64,000 bases of DNA from Solirubrobacter sp963798325. Lineage in GTDB: Bacteria > Actinomycetota > Thermoleophilia > Solirubrobacterales > Solirubrobacteraceae. The number at the start of each line of letters is the position of its first letter. The stretch's first letter is position 1. The notes under the pieces were generated by a model. That model did no database searches. It worked only from the letters and a program-made list of their open reading frames with translations, and was not told where the DNA came from. A program made the position numbers and the translations under genes. The stretch is taken from the NCBI GenBank assembly GCA_963798325.1, contig CAWCSS010000009.1, positions 558,001 to 622,000 of the forward strand, written 5' to 3'. Below are positions 35,794 to 45,247 of this stretch, piece after piece.

Positions 35794-37009
35794 CACCAGC
35801 GCGCGATCACCCCGACGATCAGCGCCCACGACGAGCAGCGTCGATGAGCACGATCCGGCCGGTCAGCGGGCTCGCAGATCAGCAGCACGAGCATGCCGAG
35901 CCCACCGATGACGATCATCAGCACGCGCTGGTGCGGCGGCGACCCAGCGCCGGCGCGAGTCCGTCCACGGCCCAGGCCTGCGCCACCGAGCGCGCAGCGG
36001 CAGGCCGGCGACGAACGAGAGCGATCGCGACCAGGATCGCGGCCACGACCACGATCCGCACGCCGTGGCGCAGGAAGCGCGACCAGCGTGTCGAAGATGC
36101 CGGAGGCGGCGTTGTGCGGGCAGCGCTGGCGGGTTGAGCGCGCTCAGGTAGGCCGAACGGGCGACGCCAGGGCGGCGATCAGCAGCAGCATCGCCACCGC
36201 GAGGCCGATCCCGGCGCGCAGCAGCGCGCGCCGGCGGCGGTCGCGCGGCGAGCCAGACCGACCCGATCAGGCACAGCAGCGCGAGGATCGGCAGGATGAT
36301 CGCCGTCGCCTTGAGCACCTTCACGAAGCTCTGGGCGTCGTGACAGGGCGCTCGACTGCACCAGCGTGACGCGGCCGTCGACGCTGGGCGGGATCGCGGC
36401 CGCGATCCGGTTCAGGCCACGCTCCTGCGAGCGCCGTGCGGACCCGGTCGACCAGCCGGCGAGAGGTCGAGGTAGAGCGTGTCGTCGTCGAGCACCAGCC
36501 GCTTGGAGCGCCCGCCGTCGAGCAGCTCGACGACCCGCGTGTGGGCGCGCCGGTTGGCCTCGACCCACAGGTCCTGGAAGCCTCGGCGAGCGCGTGAACT
36601 CGTGTGATCCGGTCGGAGATGACCGACTGCACGCCGCGCTGGATCGCCGGGCGCGAGCACGTCGGCGCGGTCGGGCAGCACCTGGCGCGCGAGCGCGGCG
36701 AAGTCGACGCGGCTGAGTAGATCGCGTTGTCGAGCTTGTCCGCGACCGCGTTCTGGACCGCCGGGTTGGCGGCGATCGGCGTGACCGTGCTGACGTAGCG
36801 GTCGGTGTTGAGCAGCGTGCCGCGCAGCCAGAGGGCGAGCAGCGAGAGCACGGCGAGCCCGCAGCCCAGGGTCAGCAGCAGCACGCGCGTCGAGCGCCGG
36901 ACGCCAGCGCAGCGGCCAGTTGACGTTGCGTTCGAGCTTGGCGTTTTCGGCCTTGCAGGCGCTCGACCTCGGCGCGCAGGGTCTCCGCGTCGGTGCTGAC
37001 GTCGGTCAC
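35790..37009 (-). CDS. integral membrane protein, hypothetical (many frame disruptions)
   Basis: GTG 37009 is placed by a -10 element (GAACGT, 37021-37016) directly before it. The product starts with a short coiled-coil-like stretch (DAETLRAEVERLQG), one transmembrane helix (VLLLTLGCGLAVLSLLALWL), an extracytoplasmic domain with LLNTDRYVSTVTPIAANPAV and VADKLDNAIYS, and a C-terminal group of three or four helices (VLKATAIILPILALLCLIG; VLMIVIGGLGMLVLLI). The pattern occurs in actinobacterial membrane proteins of unknown role. The 3' end is approximate. Confidence 0.5.
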
Positions 37010-37015
37010 ACCGAG

Positions 37016-37051
37016 ACGTTCCCGCGCCGCCGGGTGAAGCGGTGCTCACCC
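37016..37051 (-). promoter_or_regulatory. regulon box and leaderless promoter of 37009 gene
   Basis: GGGTGA-N8-TCACCC at 37032-37051, one base longer in the spacer than most. GAACGT (37021-37016, minus strand) lies 10 bases from the box and 6 bases before GTG 37009. Confidence 0.6.
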
Positions 37052-37057
37052 GCGGCG

Positions 37058-37092
37058 AGGTGATCCGCGCTCACCCGCGTTCGCGGGAGCCT
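37058..37092 (+). promoter_or_regulatory. regulon box and leaderless promoter of DUF7144 gene 2
   Basis: AGGTGA-TCCGCGC-TCACCC at 37058-37076; GAGCCT (37087-37092) lies 10 bases after it and 7 bases before ATG 37100. Confidence 0.65.
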
Positions 37093-37099
37093 GATCACC

Positions 37100-37508
37100 A
37101 TGGCCTCGTATCCCTCCTCGGACGTCGGTGCACGGAAAGCGCTGGGCGCGTTCGCGATCGTCCTGTTCATCATCGCTCGGTGCCCTCAACATGATCGACG
37201 GCATCGCCGCGCTGGCCAAGGACAGCTAGTTCCAGCGCCGACGAGCTGCTGTTCGGCAACCTCTCGTTCTGGGGGACGTCGACCTGATCGTCGGCCTCCT
37301 GCAGGTGCTGCACGGCGTTCCTGATCTGGCGCGGCAGCTTCGCCGGCGCGCTGATCGGCATCATGCCCTGGCCGGCATCAACGCGATCGTCGCGCTGCTG
37401 TCCTCGGCGCCTATCCGCTCTGGTCGGTGATCATCCTGATCGCGCGACGGGGTGGTGATCTACGCCCTCACCGTCTACGGCGACGCCTTCCGCTCCTCCC
37501 GCACCTGA
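37100..37508 (+). CDS. DUF7144-type membrane protein, paralogue 2 (frame disrupted)
   Basis: From ATG 37100: VGARKALGAFAIVLFIIA, then after a shift NMIDGIAALAKDSYF-like sequence, LLFGNLSFWG, VDLIVGLLQVL and a last helix ending YALTVYGDAFRSS. Four helices in the same order as the proteins at 30832 and 47146. Several indels. The downstream gene of the LPG-synthase type begins at or near its stop. Confidence 0.6.
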
Positions 37509-37511
37509 GCG

Positions 37512-38558
37512 CCGGCTCGGCGACCGCCTCGAGCACGCGATCGAGGCGCACACCGAGGTCCAGACCGAAGCGGCCGCCGCCGCGCCGGCTCGGCCGCACG
37601 ATCTTCTGGCTCGCGATCACCGGCGTCTCGCTCTACCTCGTGTTCCCGTAGCGTGGTCGACGTGCTCGGGTCCTGGCGCGACATCACGCGCTTCTCGCTG
37701 CTGGTCGCTGCCGGCGATGGCGGTGCTGCAGGTCGCCTCGCTGGCCTGCCTGTGGGCGCTGCAGCACGTCGCGCTGCGCGCGTCGCGCTGGCGGCCGGTG
37801 ATCACCTCCCAGCTCGCGGGCAACGCCCTGGCCAAGGTCGCGCCGGGCGGCGGCGCGATGGGCGGCGCGCTGCAGTACAAGATGCTCGTCCGCGCCGGCG
37901 CGCCACCGCGCCGGCCACCGCGACCGCGCTGACCGCGTCAACGTGCTCGTGTTCGCGGTCGTGCTGGCGATGCCCGTGCTGGCGATCCCGGCGCTGCTGC
38001 GCGGCGGCGTGGACAACACGCTGCTCGACACGGCGCTGGCCGGGCTGGCGTGTTCGCCGTGGCCACGTCGCTCGGCGCGCTGTTGCTGTCCACCGACCGC
38101 CCGCTGGCGTGGGTCGGGCGAGTGATCCAGCGCGTCCGCAACCGGGTCCGGCGCAGGCGCCGAGCCGCTGCACGCAGCTGCCCGCAGCGGCTGCTGCGCG
38201 AGCGCGACCGGATCGTCGGACGACGCTCGGGCCGCGACTGGAAGCGTGCGCTGACGGCGACGGTCGGGCGCTGGACGTTCGACTACCTGACGCTGCTGGC
38301 GGCGCTGGCGGCGATCGGCTCGCACCCGCGCCCGGGGCTCGTCCTGCTCGCGTTCTGCGGCGCGCAGCTGCTGGCGCAGATCCCGGTCACGCCGGGCGGG
38401 CTCGGGTTCGTCGAGGCCGGGCTGACGGCGATGCTGGCGCTGGCGGGCGTCAACGCGGGCGACGCCGTGCTGGCGACCTTCGCCTACCGCCTGTTCTCGT
38501 ACTGGCTGCCGCTGCCCCTGCGGCACTCGTCGGCAATGGCGTTAGCGCCGGCTGCTGA
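37512..38558 (+). CDS. lysylphosphatidylglycerol-synthase-type (UPF0104) membrane protein (frame disrupted)
   Basis: The pieces read in order: TIFWLAITGVSLYLVFPS, VLQVASLACLWALQHVALRA, SQLAGNALAKVAPGGGAMGGA, LAGLAVFAVATSLGALLLS, then GRWTFDYLTLLAALAAIGS and the family hallmark QIPVTPGGLGFVEAGLTAML. These fit the eight-helix transmembrane domain of UPF0104/LPG synthases. The start codon cannot be resolved because of indels; the end at 38558 overlaps the convergent regulator gene by 17 bases. Possible flippase-like or lipid-modifying role. Confidence 0.6.
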   Translation, partial: PARRPPRARDRGAHRGPDRSGRRRAGSAARSSGSRSPASRSTSCSRSVVDVLGSWRDITRFSLLVAAGDGGAAGRLAGLPVGAAARRAARVALAAGDHLPARGQRPGQGRAGRRRDGRRAAVQDARPRRRATAPATATALTASTCSCSRSCWRCPCWRSRRCCAAAWTTRCSTRRWPGWRVRRGHVARRAVAVHRPPAGVGRASDPARPQPGPAQAPSRCTQLPAAAAARARPDRRTTLGPRLEACADGDGRALDVRLPDAAGGAGGDRLAPAPGARPARVLRRAAAGADPGHAGRARVRRGRADGDAGAGGRQRGRRRAGDLRLPPVLVLAAAAPAALVGNGVSAGC

Positions 38559-41208
38559 GCGAGCCGTAGGTCGCGGGCGCGCTCGACCGCCTCGCGGCGG
38601 CGGGCGACGTCGAGCTTGCGATAGATGCTGCGCAGGTGCGTCTTGACCGTGTTGGTCGTGACGAACAGCTCGGCGGCGATCTCGCGGTTGGAGAGCGCCG
38701 TCGGCAGGTAGCGCAGGATCGCCTGCTCACGCTCGGACAGCGGCTCCAGCAGCGGCGTGACGTTGCGCGAGGCGCGGCGCGCGGTCGGCGAACAGCGTCG
38801 AGCAGCTCGCCGACGACGCGCGATGCGCGGTGCCGTGAGCGGATCTGGCGGCGCAGCAGCTCCTCCATCCGCCGCCCGAGCTCCAGGAACGGCCAGCGGT
38901 GGCGGGTGGTCTCGGCCAGCGCCAGCGCCCGCTTCGAGCGCCGTCGCGGCGCGGCTGCGGCTCGCCGGCCTCGTCGCGCGCGATCGCCTCCAGCGCGGCG
39001 TGCTCGACCGTCGGCGACGACGTGGGTGGCGCGCTTGTCGCGGCGCGGCGACGAGGATCTCCACCGCGTCGGCCGGCTCGCCGCGCGCCAGCGCAGGCGC
39101 GCGCGCGCGTAGATCGACCGCCAGCCACGTCGTCGTCGTCGATCGCGGCGAGCTCGCCGCTCGGCCGCGTCGAGCTCGCCGGCGGCGATCAGCAGCCGCG
39201 CGCGCATCGAGGCCGAGCGACGCCGTCTCGTATGGGCGGCGGGGTGCCGCGGTGGCGGTGCAGCGTCTCGAAGTCGTCGAGCATGCGCAGGCCCGACGCG
39301 CGGGTAGCCGAGCGCGCCCTGCAGGCGCGCGTCGAGGTGGGCGATCACGAACTCGAGCTGGCGCTGGCGACATGTGCGCGGCGGCGGCGCGCGCCGTGCA
39401 CCAGGTGCTCCGCGGCCTCGCGCGGGTCGAGGTCGTAGAACGCGCGCAGCGCGAGCGCCGTGTGCGCGCACGCGGTCTGCGGGATCTGCGACCAGCCGCG
39501 GCTGGCGGCGAGCTCGATCGCCTCGTCGCCGCGTGGCGCGTGATCGAAGGCCGGGCCGAGCGTGCATCACCTCGAGCAGCGCGAGGTCGCTGAGCGCGGA
39601 GACGGCGACGTAGTCGAGCCCGTGCAGCCGCGCGAGCGTGACCGCCTTGCGTCAGCTCCTCGCCGGCGCGGTCGAGCCGGTGGCCCCAGAGCGCGGACTC
39701 GCCGAGCATCGCGTGCACGAGCGCCTCGCGCGCGTCGTCGCCCGCCGCCGGCGGGTGCGCGGCGGCCTCGGCGAGCAGCGCGTCGGCGGCCTCCAGCGCG
39801 CCCTCGAAGTCGCCCTCCAGCCGCGCGGTCGCCGAGATTGGCCAGCGCCATCGTCTCCAGGTAGCGGCGCCGGCGCGGCTCGGGCAGCCCGGCGGCGGCG
39901 ATGCTCGGCGTGCGCGAGGTGCAGCTCGGCGACGTCGGTGTCGCCGACGTCGAGCGCGGCGCAGGCCAGCGCCGCGGCGACCTCGGCGTCGCCCTCGGTG
40001 TGCTCGGCCGGCAGCTGGGCCGCCAGAGCGGCGCACAGCGGCGGCGTCGCCGCGCACGTAGAGGTCGAACCAGTGCTCGGCGACGACCTCGACGCGCCAG
40101 ATCCCACTCCTGCGGCGGCGACGGCGTGCTCGAGCGCCTCGACGGCGGCGCCGTGCTCGGCGTACCAGCGGGCGGCGCGCGCGTGCAGGCCGCGGGAGCT
40201 CGTCGCGCAGCTCGCGCTCGGCGCGCGTGCGCAGGAGCTTCGCGAACAGGCGGTGGTAGCGGAACCACTCGCGGTGGCCGTCGACGCCCAGCACGAACCC
40301 GTTGGTCCGCTCGAGCGTCGGCGAGCGTGTCCGCGCCGTGACTGTCGCCGGTCAGCGCGTCGGCCAGGCCGCCGCACACGCGGTCGACGAGCGAGGTGCG
40401 CAGCAGGAACGCCGCGCAGGCGCGGCGGCTGGCGATCGAGCACCTCGGCGAGCAGGTAGTCGCCGACCACGCGGTCGTCGCCCGCGAACTCGGCGACGAA
40501 GCGCTCCGGGTCGTCGCGGCCCTGGAGGCTCAGGGCGGCGAGCCGCAAGCCCGGCGCCCCAGCCCTCGGTGCGCGCGTGCAGCGCCGCGACCAGCTCGCG
40601 GCGAGAGCTCGAGCCCGTGCGCGCGCAGCAGCTCGTCGCACTCCTCCGCGGTGAACGCGAGGTCGGTCGCGCGGATCTCGACGAGCCGCCCGCGCACGCG
40701 CAGCACGTGCAGCGGCACGCGCGGGTCGCTGCGCGCCGTCAGCACGACGCCGCAGCGTGTCCGGCGCGTGCAGCACGCAGGAACGCGAGCTGCGTCGTGG
40801 CAGTCGCGGTTGCGCAGCACGTGCACGTCGTCGAGCACGAGCACGACCGCTGCGGCAGCTCGGCGAGCGCGTTGACCAGCAGCGGCATGAAGCGTGTCGC
40901 GCGAATCGCGCACGGGCGCGGCCAGCGCGGCCAGCGCGGAGTCCGGCGGCGCGGCGCCGGCGAGCGCGAGCGCGGTCAGCACCGCCTCCCACAGGCGGCC
41001 GGGATCGTCGTCGGCGGCCTCGAGCGTGATCCAGGCGACCGGCCGGTCGGTCCTGCGGACCTCGGCTGGCCACGAGCGCGGTCTTGCCGCTGCCCGCCGG
41101 GCGCGCAGACGAGCGTCACGGGCTCCTCGAGGCCGCGTTGGACCGTTCGCCCAGCCGCGGACGATCGACCATCCCGAACGGCAGCGGCGGAACGGCGAAT
41201 TGGGTCAC
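38542..41208 (-). CDS. MalT/LAL-type LuxR family ATP-dependent regulator (many frame disruptions)
   Basis: About 880 residues. The GTG at 41208 starts TQFAVPPLPFGMVDRPRLGE, typical of the MalT-like class; Walker A is CAPAGSGKTALVAS; Walker B is VVLVLDDVHVLRN. Helical repeats follow, and the C-terminus is a LuxR helix-turn-helix (LSEREQAILRYLPTALSNRE, TTNTVKTHLRSIYRKLDVA). At least ten indels break the frame. It is divergent from the MerR-B12 gene with a 145-base region between. No regulon box is present upstream, and it lies in the centre of the boxed genes, so it is a candidate regulator of them. Confidence 0.65.
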
Positions 41209-41317
41209 CAAGGCGGCGCTCTACGGAACGCCGGGGTGCTCATCGACTCATTGCTCCCATCATGACCGCGACGTGCCCCCTCGCGGCATGCCAAGGTGCG
41301 CACCCTAAGCGGCTTGT

Positions 41318-41347
41318 ACAGGGTTTGTCGAGCGTTGGGTTTAGAAT
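41318..41347 (+). promoter_or_regulatory. promoter of MerR-B12 gene
   Basis: TAGAAT (41342-41347) sits 6 bases before ATG 41354, so the transcript should be leaderless. Just upstream, TTGTACA and TTTGTCGA resemble the TGTACA-type half sites bound by cobalamin-dependent MerR repressors (LitR/CarH). No GGRTGA box. Confidence 0.4.
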
Positions 41348-41353
41348 CGAGCA

Positions 41354-42207
41354 ATGAGCGCTGAGCGCACCGATTCAAGGTCTATTGCGCATCGGTGCGT
41401 TCAGCTCGCCGGCTGGGCGTGTCCGAGAGCGGTCCTGCGGGCCTGGGAGCTCGCGTTACGGGTTGTTCACACCCGTGCGCACGCCGGGCGGATACCGGCT
41501 GTATTCGCCCGACGATGAGGCGCGCGGCGCGGCGGATGCTGCGCCACCTCGGGCGCGGGCGTGGCGGCGCGCGAGTCGGCCGCGCTCGCGCTGAGCGACG
41601 GGACGCTCGCCGATGCCGGAGCTGCGCGCGCTGATCGAGGCGTGGCGCGACGTTCGACTGCCGCGCGGCGCGCACGCCGCGCTCGACGCGCTGCTCGAGG
41701 CGCGACCCGGAGACGATTCGCCAGCCGCGTGCTGCCCGCACTCGGTCAGCGCCGCCGGCGAATGGATGCGCGACGAGCCGGCCCGCGCGCAGCGTGCACT
41801 TCGCCGCGCCGGATGCTGGAGACGCGGCTGCTGGCGCTCGGCGAGCGCTGGCATCAGGCGCCCGGGCCGCTGGCGCTGGTCGGCTGCGCGCCGGGCGAGC
41901 AGCACACGCTCGGGCCGATCGCCTTCGCGCTGGCGCTGCACGCCCGCGGGTGGCGGATCGCCTACCTCGGCGCCAACGCGCCGCTGGGCGCTTACGAGGT
42001 GACCGCGCGCTCGCTCGCGCCCGAGCTGGTCGTGCTGTGCGTTCACCATCCCCTGGACGCTCGCCCGCGTCCACCGGGCGCTGCCGGCGCTCGCCGCCGA
42101 GCACCCGCTCGCGCTCGCCGGGCCGGCGACGCAGCCCGCGGCTCGCCCAGGCGGCGGGAGCGCGCTGGCTGTCCGGCGACCCCTTCGCGGCCGCCGCGTC
42201 GCTCTAG
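41354..42207 (+). CDS. MerR-family regulator with cobalamin-binding domain (LitR/CarH-like; frame disrupted)
   Basis: ATG 41354. Corrected frames give a MerR helix-turn-helix (RTPGGYRLYSPDDEA), a helical linker, and a C-terminal B12-binding-like part: LVGCAPGEQHTLGPIAFALA, then GWRIAYLGANAPLGAYEV, in which the H of EQHTLG is the expected cobalamin ligand. About 280 residues. LitR/CarH proteins repress target genes in the dark and release on light-driven breakage of adenosylcobalamin. At least six indels. It is convergent with the small gene at 42204, overlapping by 4 bases. Confidence 0.65.
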
Positions 42208-42407
42208 CTCCCGGGCAGTCTCCGGACCTCGACGAGCTCGAGGCCCATCTCCTGCAGGTGGTCGAGGATGCCGTGCAGGCCCTCCTGGTCGATCACCGGC
42301 CCACGCAGCACGGTCTCCACCGGCTCGATCTCGGCCGCCAGGCCGAGCGCGTCGGCCAGATGGTCCCCGACGCGGCCCCGTACGCGGATCTCGTAGTTCA
42401 GGCTCAT
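42204..42407 (-). CDS. small conserved protein, paralogue 1
   Basis: 67 residues. YEIRVRGRVGDHLADALG, VETVLRGPVID and LGILDHLQEMGLELVEVRRL-like C-terminus (here LHGILDHLQEMGLELVEVRR) are clearly related to the protein at 46955-47149. A short alpha/beta protein with no membrane segment, widespread but uncharacterised in actinobacteria. A box lies about 30 bases upstream. Confidence 0.7.
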   Translation of the reverse strand: MSLNYEIRVRGRVGDHLADALGLAAEIEPVETVLRGPVIDQEGLHGILDHLQEMGLELVEVRRLPGS

Positions 42408-42421
42408 CGCCCCGTGTACTC

Positions 42422-42456
42422 ATGATGCGGTTCAGGTGGGTGACGCTTCGTCGCTC
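42422..42456 (-). promoter_or_regulatory. regulon box and promoter of small gene paralogue 1
   Basis: GGGTGA-CGCTTCG-TCGCTC at 42438-42456, right half imperfect. CATCAT (42427-42422, minus strand) lies 10 bases from the box and 14 bases before ATG 42407. The box is inside the end of the upstream B12-type gene. Confidence 0.5.
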
Positions 42457-43078
42457 CTGCGGGATGACTCCCGCCGGGCCAGTCCCGCGATGCGGGCGGC
42501 GGTGGTGCCGTCTTGCGAGGTCCAGTGCGGTCGCGCCGAGGTGCTTGGCGAGGTCCGGCGCGGCGTCGCCGACCGTCACCAGCGGGCACGGCAGGCCCTT
42601 CAGCTGCGGCGATCTCGGGGCGGGTGAGCGCGCGGTCGGCGTGCAGGACGACGAGCGTGGCCTGCTGCGCGGCGGCGGTCTCGGTCAACGCCTCGACCGG
42701 GGTGGCGGCGCCCAGGTAGGCGATCCGGCAGCGGCGCTCGGCGAGCGCGATCCCGAGCGCGATCAGGTCCAGCACGCGTTCCTCCGACGGCGCGCACGCG
42801 AGCACCACGACCGGCCCGTTGACTCGCTCCCACCCGCGCGCGTAGGCGAGCAGGCGCAGCTCGAGCAGCGAGGTCGCAAAGCGCGTGGCCGCGGGGTCGT
42901 CGAGCCGGTCGAGCAGCGGGCGACCGACGTCGCGGACCAGCAGCTCGGGCGGGTGCGCGGCGAACGCCTCGTCGAGCAGGTTGTGCGCCGATTGCAGGCG
43001 AAAGCGCCTGACCGCGCGTTCCAGCCTCACGACCAGGGGTTCGGTTCCCGCCGGGGCGTCTGTCGGAGGCTCGGGAAT
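42432..43078 (-). CDS. B12-binding-domain protein without HTH (frame disrupted)
   Basis: The product resembles the C-terminal half of the MerR-B12 protein: LERAVRRFRLQSAHNLLDEA, LLELRLLAYARGWERVNGP, VLACAPSEERVLDLIALGIA and CRIAYLGAATPVEALTE. The cobalamin-ligand His of the GEQH motif is replaced (PSEERV), so cobalamin binding is doubtful. Frame changes near 42600 and 42518; TGA at 42432. A box and -10 (GAACAT) place the transcript start at about 43080; the only in-frame codons near it are ATT 43078 or, later, GTG 43030. It is divergent from the universal stress protein gene. Confidence 0.5.
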
Positions 43079-43086
43079 GGTGGCCC

Positions 43087-43121
43087 ATGTTCGACCTGCC
43101 TCGGGTGAGCTCGCATCGTCC
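43087..43121 (-). promoter_or_regulatory. regulon box and promoter of B12-type gene
   Basis: GGGTGA-GCTCGCA-TCGTCC at 43103-43121; -10 GAACAT at 43092-43087 on the minus strand, 10 bases away. A further degenerate box (GGGTGA-N5-TCACCC, 43127-43143) lies between it and the next one. Confidence 0.5.
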
Positions 43122-43148
43122 AAAGCGGGTGACCGGTTCACCCCGGGC

Positions 43149-43183
43149 GGATGATGGCCCGTCATCCCGCGCAGCCGTACGTT
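43149..43183 (+). promoter_or_regulatory. regulon box and leaderless promoter of universal stress protein gene
   Basis: GGATGA-TGGCCCG-TCATCC at 43149-43167, a perfect inverted repeat. TACGTT (43178-43183) lies 10 bases after it and 7 bases before GTG 43191. No ribosome binding site. Confidence 0.7.
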
Positions 43184-43190
43184 CGCTGCC

Positions 43191-44061
43191 GTGACACGGC
43201 CGACGGTGCTGGTGGCGTGCGACTCCTCCGACCAGGCCCCGGTCGCCTTCGGGCGCGTGGTGGCGCCGCTGCTGGGCGCGCGCGTCGCGCTGGTCAACGT
43301 GCGCGCCGGGGACGACCTCGCGGGCGGTGAGGCCGACGACGGCGGACCGCTGGTGACCGGCGCGCGGGTGGAGACGGCGTCCTCGGCCGCGGCCGGCCTG
43401 CAGCGGCTGATCGTCGCGGAGCGGCCGGCGCTGACCGTGCTCGGCTCCTCGCACGAGGCGCTGTACGGGCGGGTGCGGATGGGCACCACGACCGAACGCG
43501 TCGTGCACGGCGCGGGCGGGCCGGTGGCGGTGGTCCCGCGCGGGCCACGGCGAGCGTCCGCTGAGCTCGATCGCGGTCGGCCTGCTGCCGACCGCGGACT
43601 CGCTGCGGGCGCTGCGCTCGGCGGTCTCGCTGGCGTCGGCGGCCGCGGTGCCGCTATTGGTACTGGCCGTGCTGCGCCGCTCCCCCACCGCCGCCAACGC
43701 CGCCGCGTTCGCCGCCGCCGTCGCGCCCACGTTCAGCCTGTTCGGGCCGCCCTCGAGGATCCTGCGGTCCGCGATCCTGGCCGCCGCCCATGCTGCGCTC
43801 GGCCCTCACGCGCCGCGCTCCCCCGGCACCGCCGCCGGCGGGTTCGCCGTCGAGCCGCTGGTGCTGATCGGCGACGCCGCCGACGCGCTGCTGCGGATCA
43901 CCGGCCGCGCCGGGCTGCTCGTGCTCGGCTCGCGCGCCTACGGGCCGCCTGGCGTCGTCCTTCCCGGCGGCGCCGCCCGGCGGGTCCTCGCCGGCGCGCG
44001 CTGCCCCGTCCTGCTCGTCCCGCGCGCCGAGGTCGGCGCGGCCCTGCCGGTGCCCGCGTGA
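43191..44061 (+). CDS. universal stress protein, tandem UspA domains (frame disrupted)
   Basis: First domain from GTG 43191: VLVACDSSDQAPVAF and the nucleotide-binding ending GRVRMGTTTERVVHGAGGPV. One shift near 43550; the second domain follows with SIAVGLLPTADSLRAL, GLLVLGSRAYGPPGVV and a degenerate phosphate loop (GGAARRVLAGARCPVLLVPR). About 290 residues, the usual length for two-domain USPs. Cytosolic stress protein. Its stop overlaps the GTG of the formylglycine-generating enzyme gene (GTGA), so the two are coupled. Confidence 0.8.
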
Positions 44062-44924
44062 GCGCGGCGGTGCACGCACCTCCGCGGGAGGGCATGACCT
44101 GGGTGCCGGGCGGGAGCTTCGTGATGGGCGACGAGCGCTTCTACCCGGAGGAGCGCCCGCTGCGGGAGGTCGCCGTGGAGGGCTTCTGGCTCGACACGAC
44201 ACCGGTCACCGTGTCCGCGTTCCGGCGCTTCGTGCGCGCGACGGGGCACGTCACCACCGCCGAGCGCGCGCCCGACGCCGACGCCTACCCGGACGCCGAC
44301 CCGGCGCTGCTGGTGCCCGGCTCGATCGTCTTCCAGCCGACCCGCGGCCCGGTGCCGCTCGACGATCACACCCGCTGGTGGGCCTACGTCCCGGGCGCGT
44401 GCTGGCACCGCCCCGAAGGCCCCGCGAGCGACACCTACACGCGCGGGCGCCATCCCGTGACGCAGGTCACGCTGGCCGACGCGCGCGCCTATGCCCAGTG
44501 GGCGGGTGCGGTGCTGCCGACCGAAGCCGAGTGGGAGTTCGCCGCGCGCGGCGGGCTCGCCGGCGCGGCGTTCGCGTGGGGCGAGGACGACGACCCGTCG
44601 CGGCTGAACCGGTGGGTGGGCGAGTTCCCGTGGCAGGGCTATCGCGGCACCACGGCCGTGGGCTCCTTCGCGCCCAACGGCTACGGGCTCTCCGACATGA
44701 CCGGCAACGTCTGGGAGTGGACCGAGGACCCGTTCGCCGAGGACACCCACGGCTGCCACGGGCCCCCCGTGCCCGGCATCCCGCGCCACGTCATCAAGGG
44801 CGGCTCGCATCTGTGCGCGCCGAGCTACTGCCTGCGCTACCGCCCCGCGGCCCGGCAGGGCGAGACGATCGACACGTCGACGAGCCACCTCGGCTTCCGC
44901 TGCGCGATCCGCCCGGCCGCGTAG
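44058..44924 (+). CDS. formylglycine-generating enzyme (SUMF1/FGE family)
   Basis: 288 residues from GTG 44058. Family blocks: MTWVPGGSFVMGDERFYPEE, VTLADARAYAQWAGAVLPTE, EWEFAARGG, DMTGNVWEWTEDPF and TSHLGFRCA. Both active-site cysteines of true FGEs are present in GGSHLCAPSYCLRYRPAAR, so this should be a copper-dependent oxidase that converts the CxPxR cysteine of sulfatases to formylglycine, not a generic FGE-fold protein. The only sulfatase in the window (27159-29513) has such a motif. Cytosolic. Confidence 0.88.
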   Translation: MSAAVHAPPREGMTWVPGGSFVMGDERFYPEERPLREVAVEGFWLDTTPVTVSAFRRFVRATGHVTTAERAPDADAYPDADPALLVPGSIVFQPTRGPVPLDDHTRWWAYVPGACWHRPEGPASDTYTRGRHPVTQVTLADARAYAQWAGAVLPTEAEWEFAARGGLAGAAFAWGEDDDPSRLNRWVGEFPWQGYRGTTAVGSFAPNGYGLSDMTGNVWEWTEDPFAEDTHGCHGPPVPGIPRHVIKGGSHLCAPSYCLRYRPAARQGETIDTSTSHLGFRCAIRPAA

Positions 44925-45247
44925 CGGCGAGCGGTTCGCCTCGCGGCCGTCAAGGGCGCCGCTTCGCGGCTCGCTTCGCTCGGCCCTTCGGGCTGCCGAT
45001 CGACTGCCGCGACTCCATCCGCTGACGAGCTGGTCAAGGCTGGCTCCGCCAGGGTGGCCTCCGAGGAAGGACCACCGGTCACAAACGACCACGGTCCGGT
45101 CGGTTTCGATCACGCTCGAACTGGTCGAGGTGGCGCGCCGGTGGGGGTGTCGTCTCTAACTCGCGCTGAGCGCGAGTTTGCGACCACGCCCCCAGCCGTG
45201 AATCGCTTAGCCGATCACGGGTCGCTCGCCCGCGGGGGGCCGACTGC
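44925..45247. other. intergenic region with perfect hairpin
   Basis: A 323-base gap between convergent genes. It holds no convincing ORF. At 45158-45178 a 21-bp perfect palindrome (AACTCGCGCT, G, AGCGCGAGTT) is flanked by GGGGGTG and CACGCCCCC, which extend the foldback. It probably terminates one or both convergent genes. The part at 44925-45040 is GC-rich with no clear feature. Confidence 0.5.

Noticed and set aside
43191..44924. A fusion of universal stress protein and formylglycine-generating enzyme in one frame
   Set aside because: The middle of this frame is nonsense-like; the second USP domain is in another frame and ends at 44061 with a normal GTGA overlap to the FGE gene.
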